A DNA stretch of 64,000 nucleotides from assembly GCA_019310525.1 (NCBI GenBank), contig JAFDEE010000019.1:1-64000 (forward strand). Reading direction: 5' to 3'. Under the pieces are notes generated by a model that saw nothing but the letters and a program-made list of their open reading frames with translations, had not been told where the DNA came from and did no database searches. This document shows, piece after piece, positions 35,964 to 44,571 of the stretch (within the stretch, counting starts at the first letter, position 1; each line of letters starts with the position of its first letter). The DNA comes from Deltaproteobacteria bacterium. GTDB lineage: Bacteria > Desulfobacterota > DSM-4660 > Desulfatiglandales > HGW-15. The position numbers and the translations under genes were made by a program.

Positions 35964-36443
35964 CTACTTGATGATCTCGTTTTCATCGGGCAACAGGATC
36001 CACTTGCGTTTGGCTTTCATCACCAGGAATGATTCGCTCGATCGGACACCTCCCAGCCTTGGGAGTTCCTCCGTAAGGAATTGATAAAGATCCGGCATTC
36101 CCCTCGTCAGGATGATTTCGGCGATGATATCGTATTGTCCGGTAACGGCCACCACCCAGTGAACCTGGGGAAGCTGTGAAATGGCCTCGATCTTCGCATC
36201 CAGTTCCTGGTGCCTTTCCAGACTTATACATACGAGGGCAAGGGTGACATCCTTGAGTTTGAAGGGGTTGAGAAGCCCGGCCACCCGCATGACTCCCGAA
36301 CTGACCAGGGCCTCGATCCGGCTCCTGACGGTAGGGGGTGTAATATCCAGCCTCTCCGCAATATTGCCGGAGGGCAGGCGCCCCTCCTTGATAAGAACGC
36401 GGATGAGTCGCTTGTCCAGGGCGTCCAGCTCATTTGCTTTCAT
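35964..36443 (-). CDS. Lrp/AsnC family transcriptional regulator
   Basis: A 159-residue regulator. The N-terminal helix-turn-helix reads LDKRLIRVLIKEGRLPSGNIAERLDITPPTVRSRIEALVSSGVMRVAG. A RAM/ACT-like effector domain follows, with VHWVVAVTGQYDIIAEI. These regulators sense amino acids and commonly control amino-acid catabolism, which fits its place directly upstream of ald and the aminotransferase. The intergenic stretches 35803-35963 and 36444-36730 would be the likely operators; I see no definite palindromic site. Confidence 0.92.
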   Translation of the reverse strand: MKANELDALDKRLIRVLIKEGRLPSGNIAERLDITPPTVRSRIEALVSSGVMRVAGLLNPFKLKDVTLALVCISLERHQELDAKIEAISQLPQVHWVVAVTGQYDIIAEIILTRGMPDLYQFLTEELPRLGGVRSSESFLVMKAKRKWILLPDENEIIK

Positions 36444-36730
36444 GAAGGGACCTTTTTAAATGCAAGAAAAATTTTTCAAATAAGAAAATGATATTGCTCT
36501 TAGTATTCCAATTTAAAAGATATTGTCAAGAATATTTTTCTATTGGTGTCGCTTGTGGCTGATTTTAATATTTCAAGCATACCCTCGGAGATGACAGGGG
36601 GATAGTGTTAAAGGACGGTCTTTTGCAGGTTAAGGAGAGCGAAAGTTCCCTTGGGGGGAGATAAGGAAGAGGGGGAAGGGGTCAACCCCGATCAGGCAGG
36701 ATTGACCCCATTTTTCCGTTTTACTGGTGT

Positions 36731-38476
36731 TTATCCCTTGATGATTCTCGGGATCATCATGTGGTGATGAGGACAAATGGAGGTCGGGTTCTGGTAGCAA
36801 CACCCCGCAAAGGCCTTGATATATTTTCTCATGTCTGCAAAGGACACGATCTCATCAACGAAGCCCCGGTTCGCACAATAGATGGGCCGGGATTTTTCGT
36901 AATAATCTTTTGCCAGTTTGTTCATCTTGTCTATGATGGGTTGCAAGGGACGACCGGCGTCCTTTTCCTTGACAAGCCTCCTGGCAAAAGAGGCGGCCGC
37001 CGCAGTCTCGCCGTGCATGACGTAGATCTCGGTCGTAGGGGTTCCAAGGGTGAAGGCGTTGTGGTTGTTCGCCGTGGGGCCTCCCATGATGTAATGGGCG
37101 GCGGCGGTTCCTTTTCTAAGGCAGATCATCATCATGGGAACGTCAGTCTGTTCAATGGAATAGATCAGGGACTGACCGAGACCCAGTAGTTCCGCCTTTT
37201 CCGCAATATCGCCCACATCGATTCCCGTGGTGTCCTGGAACCACACGATGGGAACGCGATCTCGACCGCACAGAGTCACGAATTCATTCATCTTGATGAG
37301 ACCCTGACGGTAGAGCTTGCCGCCGATGCCGGGGTAGGGCGCATATTCGGGGTAATTCGGCCCAAGGAAGCCCTGCCGGTTGCCGATGAAACCGATCAGG
37401 AAACCGTCAATCTTCGCCAGCCCGGTATAGACTTCGGGGCCGTAACCGGGCTTGAATTCCATGTGTTCGCTGTTATCAAAGATTCGGGCCAGGACTTCGT
37501 CGAAGTTGTAACTCCGTTTCTGGTTGAAGGCCACGATGGAATTGATGTCATCACCCGGGAACTTCGGCTCCTTGGGATCATCAACCCTGAAGAATTCGGG
37601 ATCATAGGCAGGCGCCATGTCCACGTGTCTTTTTACGGCGTCTAATACGGCGAATTCCGTATCGTAAACCTCCTTGAAAAAACCCGTCTCGTTGTAATGA
37701 ATGGGGACGCTTCCGGGCGGTACAGCTTTGTAGTGCCTGGTGGCTTCGATGAGGGCCTCAGCCCCTTCTTCGTCGAAGTAACCCTTGGGGCTCATGCCGC
37801 TCACGATACCACCGCCTCCGACAGCGATATTAGCATTCTTATGGGCGATAAGGATGGTCGGGCTGATCCCCTGGTAACCGCCCCCCGCGGGGTTGGTACC
37901 GTATATGCCTGCGATTACAGGCACACCCAGCTTTTCGAGCTCTGCATGCCGGAAAAAGGTGGTGCCGTTTCCCCTCCGGTTGGCATAGACCTCTTCCTGT
38001 TCAGTGAGCTTGACACCGCTGCAATTCACCAGCCAGACCAGGGGCACATGGAGTCTCTTGGCGATATCCGTCACCCGAAGCTGATTGTCGGCCTGCCCGG
38101 CGATCCAGGCCCCTGCCATGACCTTGTTATCAAAACCGATCACGACGCACCACTTTCCGTTGATCTGGGCAAGGCCGTCGATCACTCCTGTGGTGCCTTC
38201 TTCGTTGAACTGTGGGTTGTACAGGGTATGAAGCGGACACCAGGTACCGGGGTCCACCAGATATTCGATCCGCTCCCAGACAGTGGTCTGGCCGCGTTTC
38301 TTGATGACCTCGGCTGGAATACCGGCGTTCTTGACCTTTTCAATGGCCTCGGCCACCTCTTTCTCCACGGCGGCGATCTGTTCTCGGTTTTCTTTTGCGT
38401 CCGCTATCTGTTTTTCGGTAAGGGGTTTCCCAATGGGCTGCATATTTTGAAAATAAGGATGCATGGAACGGCTCAT
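36731..38476 (-). CDS. gcdA: Glutaconyl-CoA decarboxylase alpha (carboxyltransferase) subunit
   Basis: A 581-residue carboxyltransferase that moves the carboxyl of glutaconyl-CoA to the biotin of GcdC, giving crotonyl-CoA. It resembles GcdA of Clostridium symbiosum and Acidaminococcus over its full length: PYFQNMQPIGKPL, KWCVVIGFDNKVMAGAWIAGQADN, NPAGGGYQGISPTILIAHKNANIAVGGGGIVSGM, VTLCGRDRVPIVWFQDTTGIDVGDIAEKAELLGLGQSL, and the C-terminal YQNPTSICPHHHMMIPR. ATG 38476 is set by GGAGG five bases upstream. The decarboxylase is normally membrane-bound and Na+-pumping; its other subunits (gcdB, gcdC, gcdD) are not in the window. It follows the glutaryl-CoA dehydrogenase gene. Confidence 0.94.
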   Translation of the reverse strand: MSRSMHPYFQNMQPIGKPLTEKQIADAKENREQIAAVEKEVAEAIEKVKNAGIPAEVIKKRGQTTVWERIEYLVDPGTWCPLHTLYNPQFNEEGTTGVIDGLAQINGKWCVVIGFDNKVMAGAWIAGQADNQLRVTDIAKRLHVPLVWLVNCSGVKLTEQEEVYANRRGNGTTFFRHAELEKLGVPVIAGIYGTNPAGGGYQGISPTILIAHKNANIAVGGGGIVSGMSPKGYFDEEGAEALIEATRHYKAVPPGSVPIHYNETGFFKEVYDTEFAVLDAVKRHVDMAPAYDPEFFRVDDPKEPKFPGDDINSIVAFNQKRSYNFDEVLARIFDNSEHMEFKPGYGPEVYTGLAKIDGFLIGFIGNRQGFLGPNYPEYAPYPGIGGKLYRQGLIKMNEFVTLCGRDRVPIVWFQDTTGIDVGDIAEKAELLGLGQSLIYSIEQTDVPMMMICLRKGTAAAHYIMGGPTANNHNAFTLGTPTTEIYVMHGETAAAASFARRLVKEKDAGRPLQPIIDKMNKLAKDYYEKSRPIYCANRGFVDEIVSFADMRKYIKAFAGCCYQNPTSICPHHHMMIPRIIKG

Positions 38477-38628
38477 CTTTTCCTCCTCTGTATTTCCAAA
38501 TAGAGGCAACGGGCTCTTCAACCCTGTCATCACCGTCATTGGTTTGAATAGTGTAAGCCTTCCAGAGAGGGCCGGGAAGGTTTACGGCACTACCTCAAGG
38601 GAAAAGCGCCCGCCGCCTTTTTTGGCGA

Positions 38629-39792
38629 TTACCTGTTGGCTTTTCGAATTCCCAGTTGGTCCATTGCAACGATCATCTTGCAAACGTTGGCTGAACCTTC
38701 CACCATAAAGTAGGGCGGCGCATCCCTGAAGTATCGGGCCACCGGATATTCAGTGGAATACCCATAAGCGCCCAGAATCCTCATGGCATACTCGGCAGCC
38801 TTCATGGCCACCTCACCAGTGACGTACTTGGCCATGGCTACTTCCAGGGTGTTGCCCAGGTTCCCTTCATCCTTCTGGCAGGCGGCCTTGTAAACCATCA
38901 ACCGTGCGGCCTCGATCTGAGGGGCCAAGGACCCCACCATTTCCTGGATCATCTGGAATTTGCCGATGGGCTGGCCGAATTGCTCCCTCTCCATGGCGTA
39001 ACCGATGATGGAATCGTAGGCCGCCTGAGCAAGACCTACGCCCCCGGCGGCGGCCGACAACCTGGTTTGATTCAGGGACCCAAAAACGATTTTAGCTCCG
39101 TCTCCCGGATTGCCCAGGATATTCTCTTTCGGCACCTGTGCATCTTCGCAGTAAACTTCACCCGTTGGAGTGGAGCGGGTGCCCAGCTTGTCAAGATCCG
39201 TGGTCGTGATGCCGCTGAAATTCTTAGGTTCAATCACAAAGGCGGAAAGGCCTCTCCCCTTGGCTTCTTTGTCAGTGTAAGCATAATAGATCAGGACGTC
39301 CGCGACGCTCGCATTGGAAATCCATGTCTTGGCCCCGTTGATAAGCCAGTGATCGCCCTTGTCCTCGGCCGTAGATTTCATGGCCATGACATCCGAGCCT
39401 GCGTTGGGTTCAGTGATTCCAAATCCACCAATCCATTCCCCGCTGACCAGTTTCGGGATGTATTTCTTTTTCAGTTCGTCGCTGCCATACCGCAGAATCG
39501 TATAGGCGCATCCAAAGCACTGCATATTCATCTGCACCCGGAGTGAACTGGAGGCGCGGGCGATCTCTTCGGTTAGGATCATCCCTGCCAGCCATCCCAT
39601 CATGTTTCCGCCATATTCCTCGGGAATGACGGTACCGAAAAATCCGAGTTCACCCATGGGCTTGATGACTTCCTCATGGGGAAAATAGTGCTTTTCATCC
39701 CATTCGTCCGCAAAGGGCGCAATCTTCTCCGCTGCGAAATCGCGGGCCATGTCCCTCAACATTTGCAGTTCTTCACTCAAATTAAAATCCAT
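38629..39792 (-). CDS. Glutaryl-CoA dehydrogenase, non-decarboxylating type
   Basis: A 387-residue acyl-CoA dehydrogenase that closely resembles the Desulfococcus multivorans enzyme Gdh(Des) over its whole length (for example GDHWLINGAKTWISNASVADVLIYYAYTD and the end MVEGSANVCKMIVAMDQLGIRKANR). The catalytic Glu is about residue 365. The residue before it is Val, where decarboxylating glutaryl-CoA dehydrogenases have Tyr; that exchange is the published marker of the non-decarboxylating form. It should oxidise glutaryl-CoA to glutaconyl-CoA, passing electrons to ETF, with the next gene, gcdA, removing CO2 while pumping Na+. It heads the catabolic block. The 290 bp upstream to the family C repeat holds no gene. 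Confidence 0.92.
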   Translation of the reverse strand: MDFNLSEELQMLRDMARDFAAEKIAPFADEWDEKHYFPHEEVIKPMGELGFFGTVIPEEYGGNMMGWLAGMILTEEIARASSSLRVQMNMQCFGCAYTILRYGSDELKKKYIPKLVSGEWIGGFGITEPNAGSDVMAMKSTAEDKGDHWLINGAKTWISNASVADVLIYYAYTDKEAKGRGLSAFVIEPKNFSGITTTDLDKLGTRSTPTGEVYCEDAQVPKENILGNPGDGAKIVFGSLNQTRLSAAAGGVGLAQAAYDSIIGYAMEREQFGQPIGKFQMIQEMVGSLAPQIEAARLMVYKAACQKDEGNLGNTLEVAMAKYVTGEVAMKAAEYAMRILGAYGYSTEYPVARYFRDAPPYFMVEGSANVCKMIVAMDQLGIRKANR

Positions 39793-40085
39793 GAATCATC
39801 CTCCTTTGAATTTTTCCTTTGCCCGATGGGGCGGATTCGGGCGACATGATTGACAGGTATCAGACCGGGCAATCCCGCTTGGAAAGAGGAATGCCCTGAT
39901 TGTCCAACGACTTTGAAACGGGAGACACCGCCTCTCAATGGGTACAACATAACCCATCCAGGTGCAATCTTAAAGAGTGGTCTTGACGAAAAATAAGCGG
40001 CTTTTAGCAAAATTTTAATGGAGACATATAACCCATAGAAAAATGAATGGCAACAAAAATATTTACATTATAGCTATATTTTAAC

Positions 40086-40300
40086 TACCTAAATTGAGCG
40101 ATTTCCGAGTTTTCAGGAGACCTGCCCGAGGCAGGCAAGTGCAAGGTGCGCAGGCCCGCCAGAAAGCTGGCGGGCAGGGATTCAGGAATGAGCAATAAAC
40201 CAGGCGTACATATCAGTACGCCGCAATGACGGAATCCGATTTATGGATGGGCACTAAATAAAAGGATCTCATCAAAATTTTGAAACGCTCAGTTTAGGTA
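40086..40300. repeat. Repeat family C with inverted ends
   Basis: A ~215-bp element whose ends read TACCTAAATTGAGCGATTTC on the left and, inverted, TACCTAAACTGAGCGTTTCA on the right. It contains the hairpin GCCCGCCAGAAAGCTGGCGGGC and, near 40240-40255, the right end of a family B element (TTTATGGATGGGCAC), as if B had once inserted into C. The right end matches 20205-20250. The rest of the 39793-40652 gap is AT-rich and has no gene. Confidence 0.65.
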
Positions 40301-40468
40301 TTTATATTTTCCTGTTCTCAGGACTCTTGTTCGTGAAAAAACCTGAAGGAGAAATTTGACTTTTTAACTTGAAAAAGCTAGAAAACAAAAATATCTTGCC
40401 TGAGTTTATGGATCCCTTAGTTTGCGGAATATCACCTTTTCGTTACCCGGATCCGGAAATCTTAAATA

Positions 40469-40611
40469 GTGTCCATCCATAAATAGGCAATTTTGTTCAA
40501 GGTCAAGGAAGGCGAAGATTTTAACCACAGGAATACATTGAAGTATTTCGAGGATTAAAATCTGAGCCTGACGCAAGAGATTGGGCAAAAGGGCCATTTA
40601 TGGATGGGCAC
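40469..40611 (+). mobile_element. Repeat family B, intact copy with TAAATA duplication
   Basis: A 143-bp element with ends GTGTCCATCCATAAAT and ATTTATGGATGGGCAC, flanked by TAAATA on both sides (40463-40468 and 40612-40617). Internal inverted arms AGATTTTAA and TTAAAATCT surround a second short arm pair (AATAC/GTATT). It ends 41 bp before the selenoprotein start codon, so it may affect that gene's leader. Confidence 0.9.
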
Positions 40612-40652
40612 TAAATAAACAGCAGGAAAAGCGAAAGCAAAGGAGGTCTTGA

Positions 40653-41954
40653 ATGGATCCAATAACCTTAAACCCCAAAGAAAGCAAGCTCCGGGTGGCA
40701 CCGGAGTGGGCTGATGTCTGCTTCACTTGCGGAACCTGTGCTGGAGGTTGCCCGGTAACCGGCGTTGACGGCCTTGATCCAAGAAAGGCCGTTCGGATGG
40801 CGGCCCTGGGCTTGGATCAGGAATTGATCGATTCGCGGTTTCCCTGGGTATGTACACTCTGCGGCCGCTGTGAGTATGCCTGCCCCCAGGGGGTGGAGAT
40901 CTTAAAAATGATGCGCAGGGCCCGTACCCTGCGCGAGCGGGACAAAGTCCCAGGCCCCATCCACAAGGGCGTTGTTATGGACCTGGAAAAGGGAAACAAC
41001 CTGGGGATCCCCAAGGACGATTTTCTTTTTCTTTTGGCTGACTTGGCCAAAGAGATGGAGGACGAGGGATTTCCGGGATTTTACGTGCCGGTGGACAAAA
41101 AGGGGGCCAATATCCTCGTCACCATCAATTCAAAGGAACCTTTCGGCGAGCCGGATGATATGAAGTTCTGGTGGCGCATTTTTTACTGCGCCAAGGAGGA
41201 CTGGACGGTTCCTTCCGAAAACTGGGAAGGCGTCAACTGGGGGCTTTTCTCCGGCGACGACGAGGCAATGAAGACCTTTGTCGGGAGAATCGTTGATCAT
41301 TTGGAGCGATTGGAGTGTAAAACCTTACTCTTGCCTGAATGAGGGCACGCCTATTTTGCGACCAGGCTTGGTCTGCAAACGTGGTTTCCTGAAGTATTTG
41401 ACAAGTACCGTGTTGTTTCCGTTCATGACCTTCTCAAGGAGTATATCGAAACGGGCAGAATCAAGGTTGATAAAAGCATCCACACGGAACTGACCACTAT
41501 TCACGATCCTTGCAATTATGGCAGAAAGGGGCAGAAGGCCTTTGGTCATGGCTATTTTGAGGAACCCCGCTGGATCACGCAGCAGTGCTGTGAAAATTTC
41601 GTGGAGATGTATCCCAATCGGATGAACAATTATTGTTGCGGGGGGGGCGGCGGAGCATGGGCCATGCCCTACGACCAGGAAAGGATTTACTACGGCCGCG
41701 TCAAGGCAAAACAGATCATGGAAACCGGGGCAAAGCTGGTGATCGCCCCATGCCACAACTGCCGCGACCAGATCATGAAATCCCTGACCAAGGAGTACGA
41801 TCTGGGCATTGAAACCAAGTACCTCTGGGAGCTCGTGGCCGATTCCCTGGTGGTTGAACCTTGGAGCGAAGAGGAGATTGAGGCGGCCCACAAGTTGCGG
41901 GACGCGCAGTATGAAAGGGATGGCGTGGAATTGGATGAGGAAGACTGGGAATAA
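40653..41954 (+). CDS. HdrD/TmcB-like iron-sulfur protein with selenocysteine (Sec230)
   Basis: A predicted 433-residue protein read through an in-frame TGA at 41340-41342. The N-terminal ferredoxin has two [4Fe-4S] motifs, CFTCGTCAGGCP (from Cys23) and CTLCGRCEYACP (from Cys67). The C-terminal part is a heterodisulfide-reductase-type CCG domain: LLLPE(U)GHAYFATR, IHDPCNYGRK, NNYCCGGGGGAWAM, then APCHNC. In related proteins the first motif is PECGHA, so the TGA falls exactly where a cluster-ligand Cys is expected. A hairpin follows the TGA at the distance of a bacterial SECIS. A rho-independent terminator (41981-42016) lies right after the true stop. It probably reduces or oxidises a disulfide or passes electrons between soluble and membrane partners. 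Confidence 0.9.
41343..41383 (+). promoter_or_regulatory. Candidate SECIS hairpin of the HdrD-like selenoprotein
   Basis: Just after the TGA, TTTGCGACCA (41355-41364) pairs with TGGTC-T-GCAAA (41369-41379), leaving a GGCT loop and one bulged U on the 3' side. A lower helix CACG/CGTG (41346-41349 with 41380-41383) extends it. The loop G is 23 bases after the TGA. A short apical stem, GG-starting loop and bulged U are features of SelB-bound bacterial SECIS elements. Confidence 0.7.
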
Positions 41955-41980
41955 CCCCCGGAAACCCTTTTAACCGATCT

Positions 41981-42016
41981 AAAAAGCCCCGGGCCTATCA
42001 TTACCGGGGCTTTTTT
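41981..42016 (+). terminator. Rho-independent terminator, likely bidirectional
   Basis: AAAAAGCCCCGG and CCGGGGCTTTTTT form a strong GC stem with A-run and U-run tails around an 11-base loop. It is 26 bp after the selenoprotein stop and 92 bp from the end of the convergent ACT-domain gene, so it can serve both. Confidence 0.9.
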
Positions 42017-42107
42017 ATTGAAGAAAAATCACCGTACACTACTTGCCCTACGACTCAATGAGGGCGGGGAGGGGAGGCCAGTCTCCCACCGGAAAACACC
42101 AACGGGA

Positions 42108-43130
42108 TCAATCCTTCCTTACCAGGGCGGGGACTTCGAAGCAACTTTGTATCGCTTCAATTGCGTCCGCCAATTTATCGGAATCAACGACCGCCTTAAT
42201 GGACGCAATGGAACAATTGAGCCCTAGGAGCATCACTCCCTTGGCCTCAAGGGCGGTGAGTAGTTCGCTTGCAATTCCGTAACGGTCCCCGAAATGGGGC
42301 CCGGTCATGGATAAGCCGGCCACCGGATACAGGATTTCGACCGGGAAGGAAGAGGTAAATTTACGAGTGATATCCCCTGAGGAAGTCCCCTGCCTCCTGG
42401 AGAAGCACAGGGTGATGATATTTGATCCCTTCTCGGGGGGGACAAGGCGTGTGCCGAGAAAACTGAGATAAGTGCCGGTCCCGGAAAGTGACTTCAGGAG
42501 GGATGCGAACCAGCGGAGGTCTCCTGCGCCGATCTTTACCCGGCACATTTCCTGGCCATCGCGGTATCTGATCCCGTATACCTTGGGTTTGCTCTCCTGG
42601 TAGGAGGCGACGACTTCCCGGTAAAGGCTCTCTTTGCCTTTCTGGGCGAGGTTCCAATCTTGAGGTGTCCTATAGGCGCTGAATTGGAATGTTTTGAAGA
42701 GTCCGGTATTCGCTTTTTCCAATGCGTGGTTATGAAGCACTGCAGATACGGCAGCGGGCGAATTGGCTATTCCCAGAGGTTCCAGGCCCTCCCTTCCAAG
42801 GGCCTCCAGGAACAGTCCCACGATTTCCGGATCTCCCCTGTATGGAAAGATAGAAAGGATGATGCTCTCGGCCCTGTTGCATATCTCGGTCCCGGGAAAT
42901 TCCCGAACAATCCGAGAAAGGGCAGGGGCATCAGCATTGCTCACCGCTACGTTCAGGCTCCAGCGTTTATCTTCGGGCTGGCAGGAGAAAAAGGGAAGGT
43001 TGATCTTCTCCTCGGCGATCCTACGGCAAAACGCTGCCGGAAAGCCAAAGGAATCTCCGTCCGAAATCAAGGAGAACCAGATCACACCTTTCAGCACCTT
43101 GAACCCGCCGAGTTTTACTGGGGCCGCCAT
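42108..43130 (-). CDS. ACT-domain protein, aspartokinase-regulator-like
   Basis: A 340-residue protein with two regions like the ACT domains of aspartokinase: LEALGREGLEPLGIANSPAAVSAVLHNHALEKA and MTGPHFGDRYGIASELLTALEAKGVMLLGLNCSIASIKAVVDSDKLADAIEAIQSCFE. No kinase catalytic domain is present. ACT domains bind amino acids and control enzymes or regulators. It follows a lone receiver-domain gene by 24 bp on the same strand and comes last in the long minus-strand redox block. The start ATG 43130 has GGAG 11 bases upstream, rather far. Function is unknown; ligand sensing is inferred. Confidence 0.7.
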   Translation of the reverse strand: MAAPVKLGGFKVLKGVIWFSLISDGDSFGFPAAFCRRIAEEKINLPFFSCQPEDKRWSLNVAVSNADAPALSRIVREFPGTEICNRAESIILSIFPYRGDPEIVGLFLEALGREGLEPLGIANSPAAVSAVLHNHALEKANTGLFKTFQFSAYRTPQDWNLAQKGKESLYREVVASYQESKPKVYGIRYRDGQEMCRVKIGAGDLRWFASLLKSLSGTGTYLSFLGTRLVPPEKGSNIITLCFSRRQGTSSGDITRKFTSSFPVEILYPVAGLSMTGPHFGDRYGIASELLTALEAKGVMLLGLNCSIASIKAVVDSDKLADAIEAIQSCFEVPALVRKD

Positions 43131-43154
43131 GAAGTTCGTCGCTCCGGTGGGTTC

Positions 43155-43541
43155 TCAAGGAAGGAGATTGCTCACGACCTCCCACAGGCTCTCAGTATCG
43201 ATGGGCTTGGGGATATAATCGTCCGCTTCCGTGGCCATCCCGTCTGCATGGGAATACCGGGTGCTCGGTACGGCTTCCCCCACAGCGGTAAGGAGTATGA
43301 CCGGAATGTCTTTCGTATCTTCTTTAGCCTTCAGTTCCGCACAGAGTACATACCCGTCTTTTCTCGGCATCATGATGTCGAGTATGACGAGATCCGGCTT
43401 TCTCTGTTTGATCGATTCCTCGGCCTCTATGCCGTCATAGGCCATTCCGACCTCACAACCCTTGCTTTCGAGCATCAAGGCAACGGTCTCCACCAGATCA
43501 GGATCATCATCAACGACCAGGATGTATTTCTTATCGGACAT
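43155..43541 (-). CDS. Single-domain response regulator
   Basis: A 128-residue CheY-like receiver: DDDP at residues ~10-13, phospho-acceptor in PDLVILDIMMPRKDGY, the Thr in VILLTAVG and the Lys in YIPKPID. It has no output domain. ATG 43541 is set by GGAGG upstream; the longer frame to 43679 has no family support. It sits between metF and the ACT-domain gene. The two histidine kinases at 49861-53296 are possible partners. Confidence 0.9.
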   Translation of the reverse strand: MSDKKYILVVDDDPDLVETVALMLESKGCEVGMAYDGIEAEESIKQRKPDLVILDIMMPRKDGYVLCAELKAKEDTKDIPVILLTAVGEAVPSTRYSHADGMATEADDYIPKPIDTESLWEVVSNLLP

Positions 43542-43638
43542 GATGAAACCTCCTTCCGGAAATGAATTTTCAATCGGGGACTTGGAGATAAACCGGGTTT
43601 TTCCCACCCGGGGCTTCGAAGTGGAATTAATACCAATT

Positions 43639-44571
43639 TTATATGATTTGAGGCCTGGGGTAAAGTCCGCTGCGTTCAACGATTTCCGGGACCTTTTCTT
43701 CCCATTCGATGGCCATGATGTGGAAACCTCTCACACCATCGATTTCCTTGAGACGCTGGATTGATTCTATGCATATCTTCAGCCCCTCCTCGGGTTGCTT
43801 CTCTTTGGCTACCCCGGCCATCCTCTTTACCACTTCATCGGGTACATCCATTCCGGGGACTCGGTTTTTCATGTACTTGGCCATCCCCGCGGACTTCAAA
43901 GGGGTCACACCTGCAAGGATATAAACTTTTTCGTGAAGGCCGCGGTCCCTTACTTGTTTCATCCATTGCTCGAATTTGTCGAGATTATATATGCATTGAG
44001 TTTGGATGAATTCAGCCCCGGCAGCAACCTTTTTGGCAAGGCGGTGGACCCGGATCTCAAAAGGATCTGCAAAGGGATTGGCCGCGGCGCCTACGAACAT
44101 TGCCGGTGGACCTTCGATTTCGTCACCCCCCAGAAACCTTCCTTCATCTCTCATGAGCCTCACGGTCTGGATCAACTGCATCGAATCGATGTCAAAGACG
44201 TTTTGGCCCTTGGGCTGGTCTCCGAAGACCTGGTGGTCACCCGAAAGACAAAGAATATTCCGGATGCCGAATGAAGCGGCACCCAGGATATCGCTTTGAA
44301 GGGCAATGCGATTCCTGTCCCGGACGACCATCTGGAGAACCGGATCGATTCCCATGAGTTTCAGATGGATGCAGGCTGCAAGACTGCAGAGCCGGGTCAC
44401 TGATGTCTGGTTGTCCGTGATGTTGATGGCGTCTACGTGGTTTCTGATCTTTTCAGCTTTTTTCTTGATAACGTCCGGGTCGCTTCCCCTCGGGGGCCCG
44501 CATTCCGAAGTCACGGCGAGATGCCCTGCCGCTAGAATCCTCTCCAGCTTGCTTTCTGTCTTTGTACTCAT
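43639..44571 (-). CDS. metF: Methylenetetrahydrofolate reductase MetF, copy 1
   Basis: A 310-residue (beta/alpha)8 flavoprotein. Signature stretches include VTSECGPPRGSDPD (catalytic Glu region), VDAINITDNQTSVTRL, VRDRNRIALQSDILGAASFGIRNILCLSGDH, FVGAAANPFADPFE and IQTQCIYNLDKFEQWM. It interconverts methylene-THF and methyl-THF. Its ATG overlaps the metV stop by 4 bases (ATGA). In the arrangement hdrA-mvhD-metV-metF it is the substrate-facing end of a likely electron-bifurcating complex as described for Moorella. It has a close paralogue at 54342-55277 and a distant one at 48894-49769. Confidence 0.92.
   Translation of the reverse strand: MSTKTESKLERILAAGHLAVTSECGPPRGSDPDVIKKKAEKIRNHVDAINITDNQTSVTRLCSLAACIHLKLMGIDPVLQMVVRDRNRIALQSDILGAASFGIRNILCLSGDHQVFGDQPKGQNVFDIDSMQLIQTVRLMRDEGRFLGGDEIEGPPAMFVGAAANPFADPFEIRVHRLAKKVAAGAEFIQTQCIYNLDKFEQWMKQVRDRGLHEKVYILAGVTPLKSAGMAKYMKNRVPGMDVPDEVVKRMAGVAKEKQPEEGLKICIESIQRLKEIDGVRGFHIMAIEWEEKVPEIVERSGLYPRPQII

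Noticed and set aside
41340-41342. In-frame TGA as the end of a short ferredoxin gene or a pseudogene
   Set aside because: The same frame continues with intact CCG-domain motifs, the stop replaces a known cluster Cys, and a SECIS-like hairpin follows; three other genes here show the same pattern.
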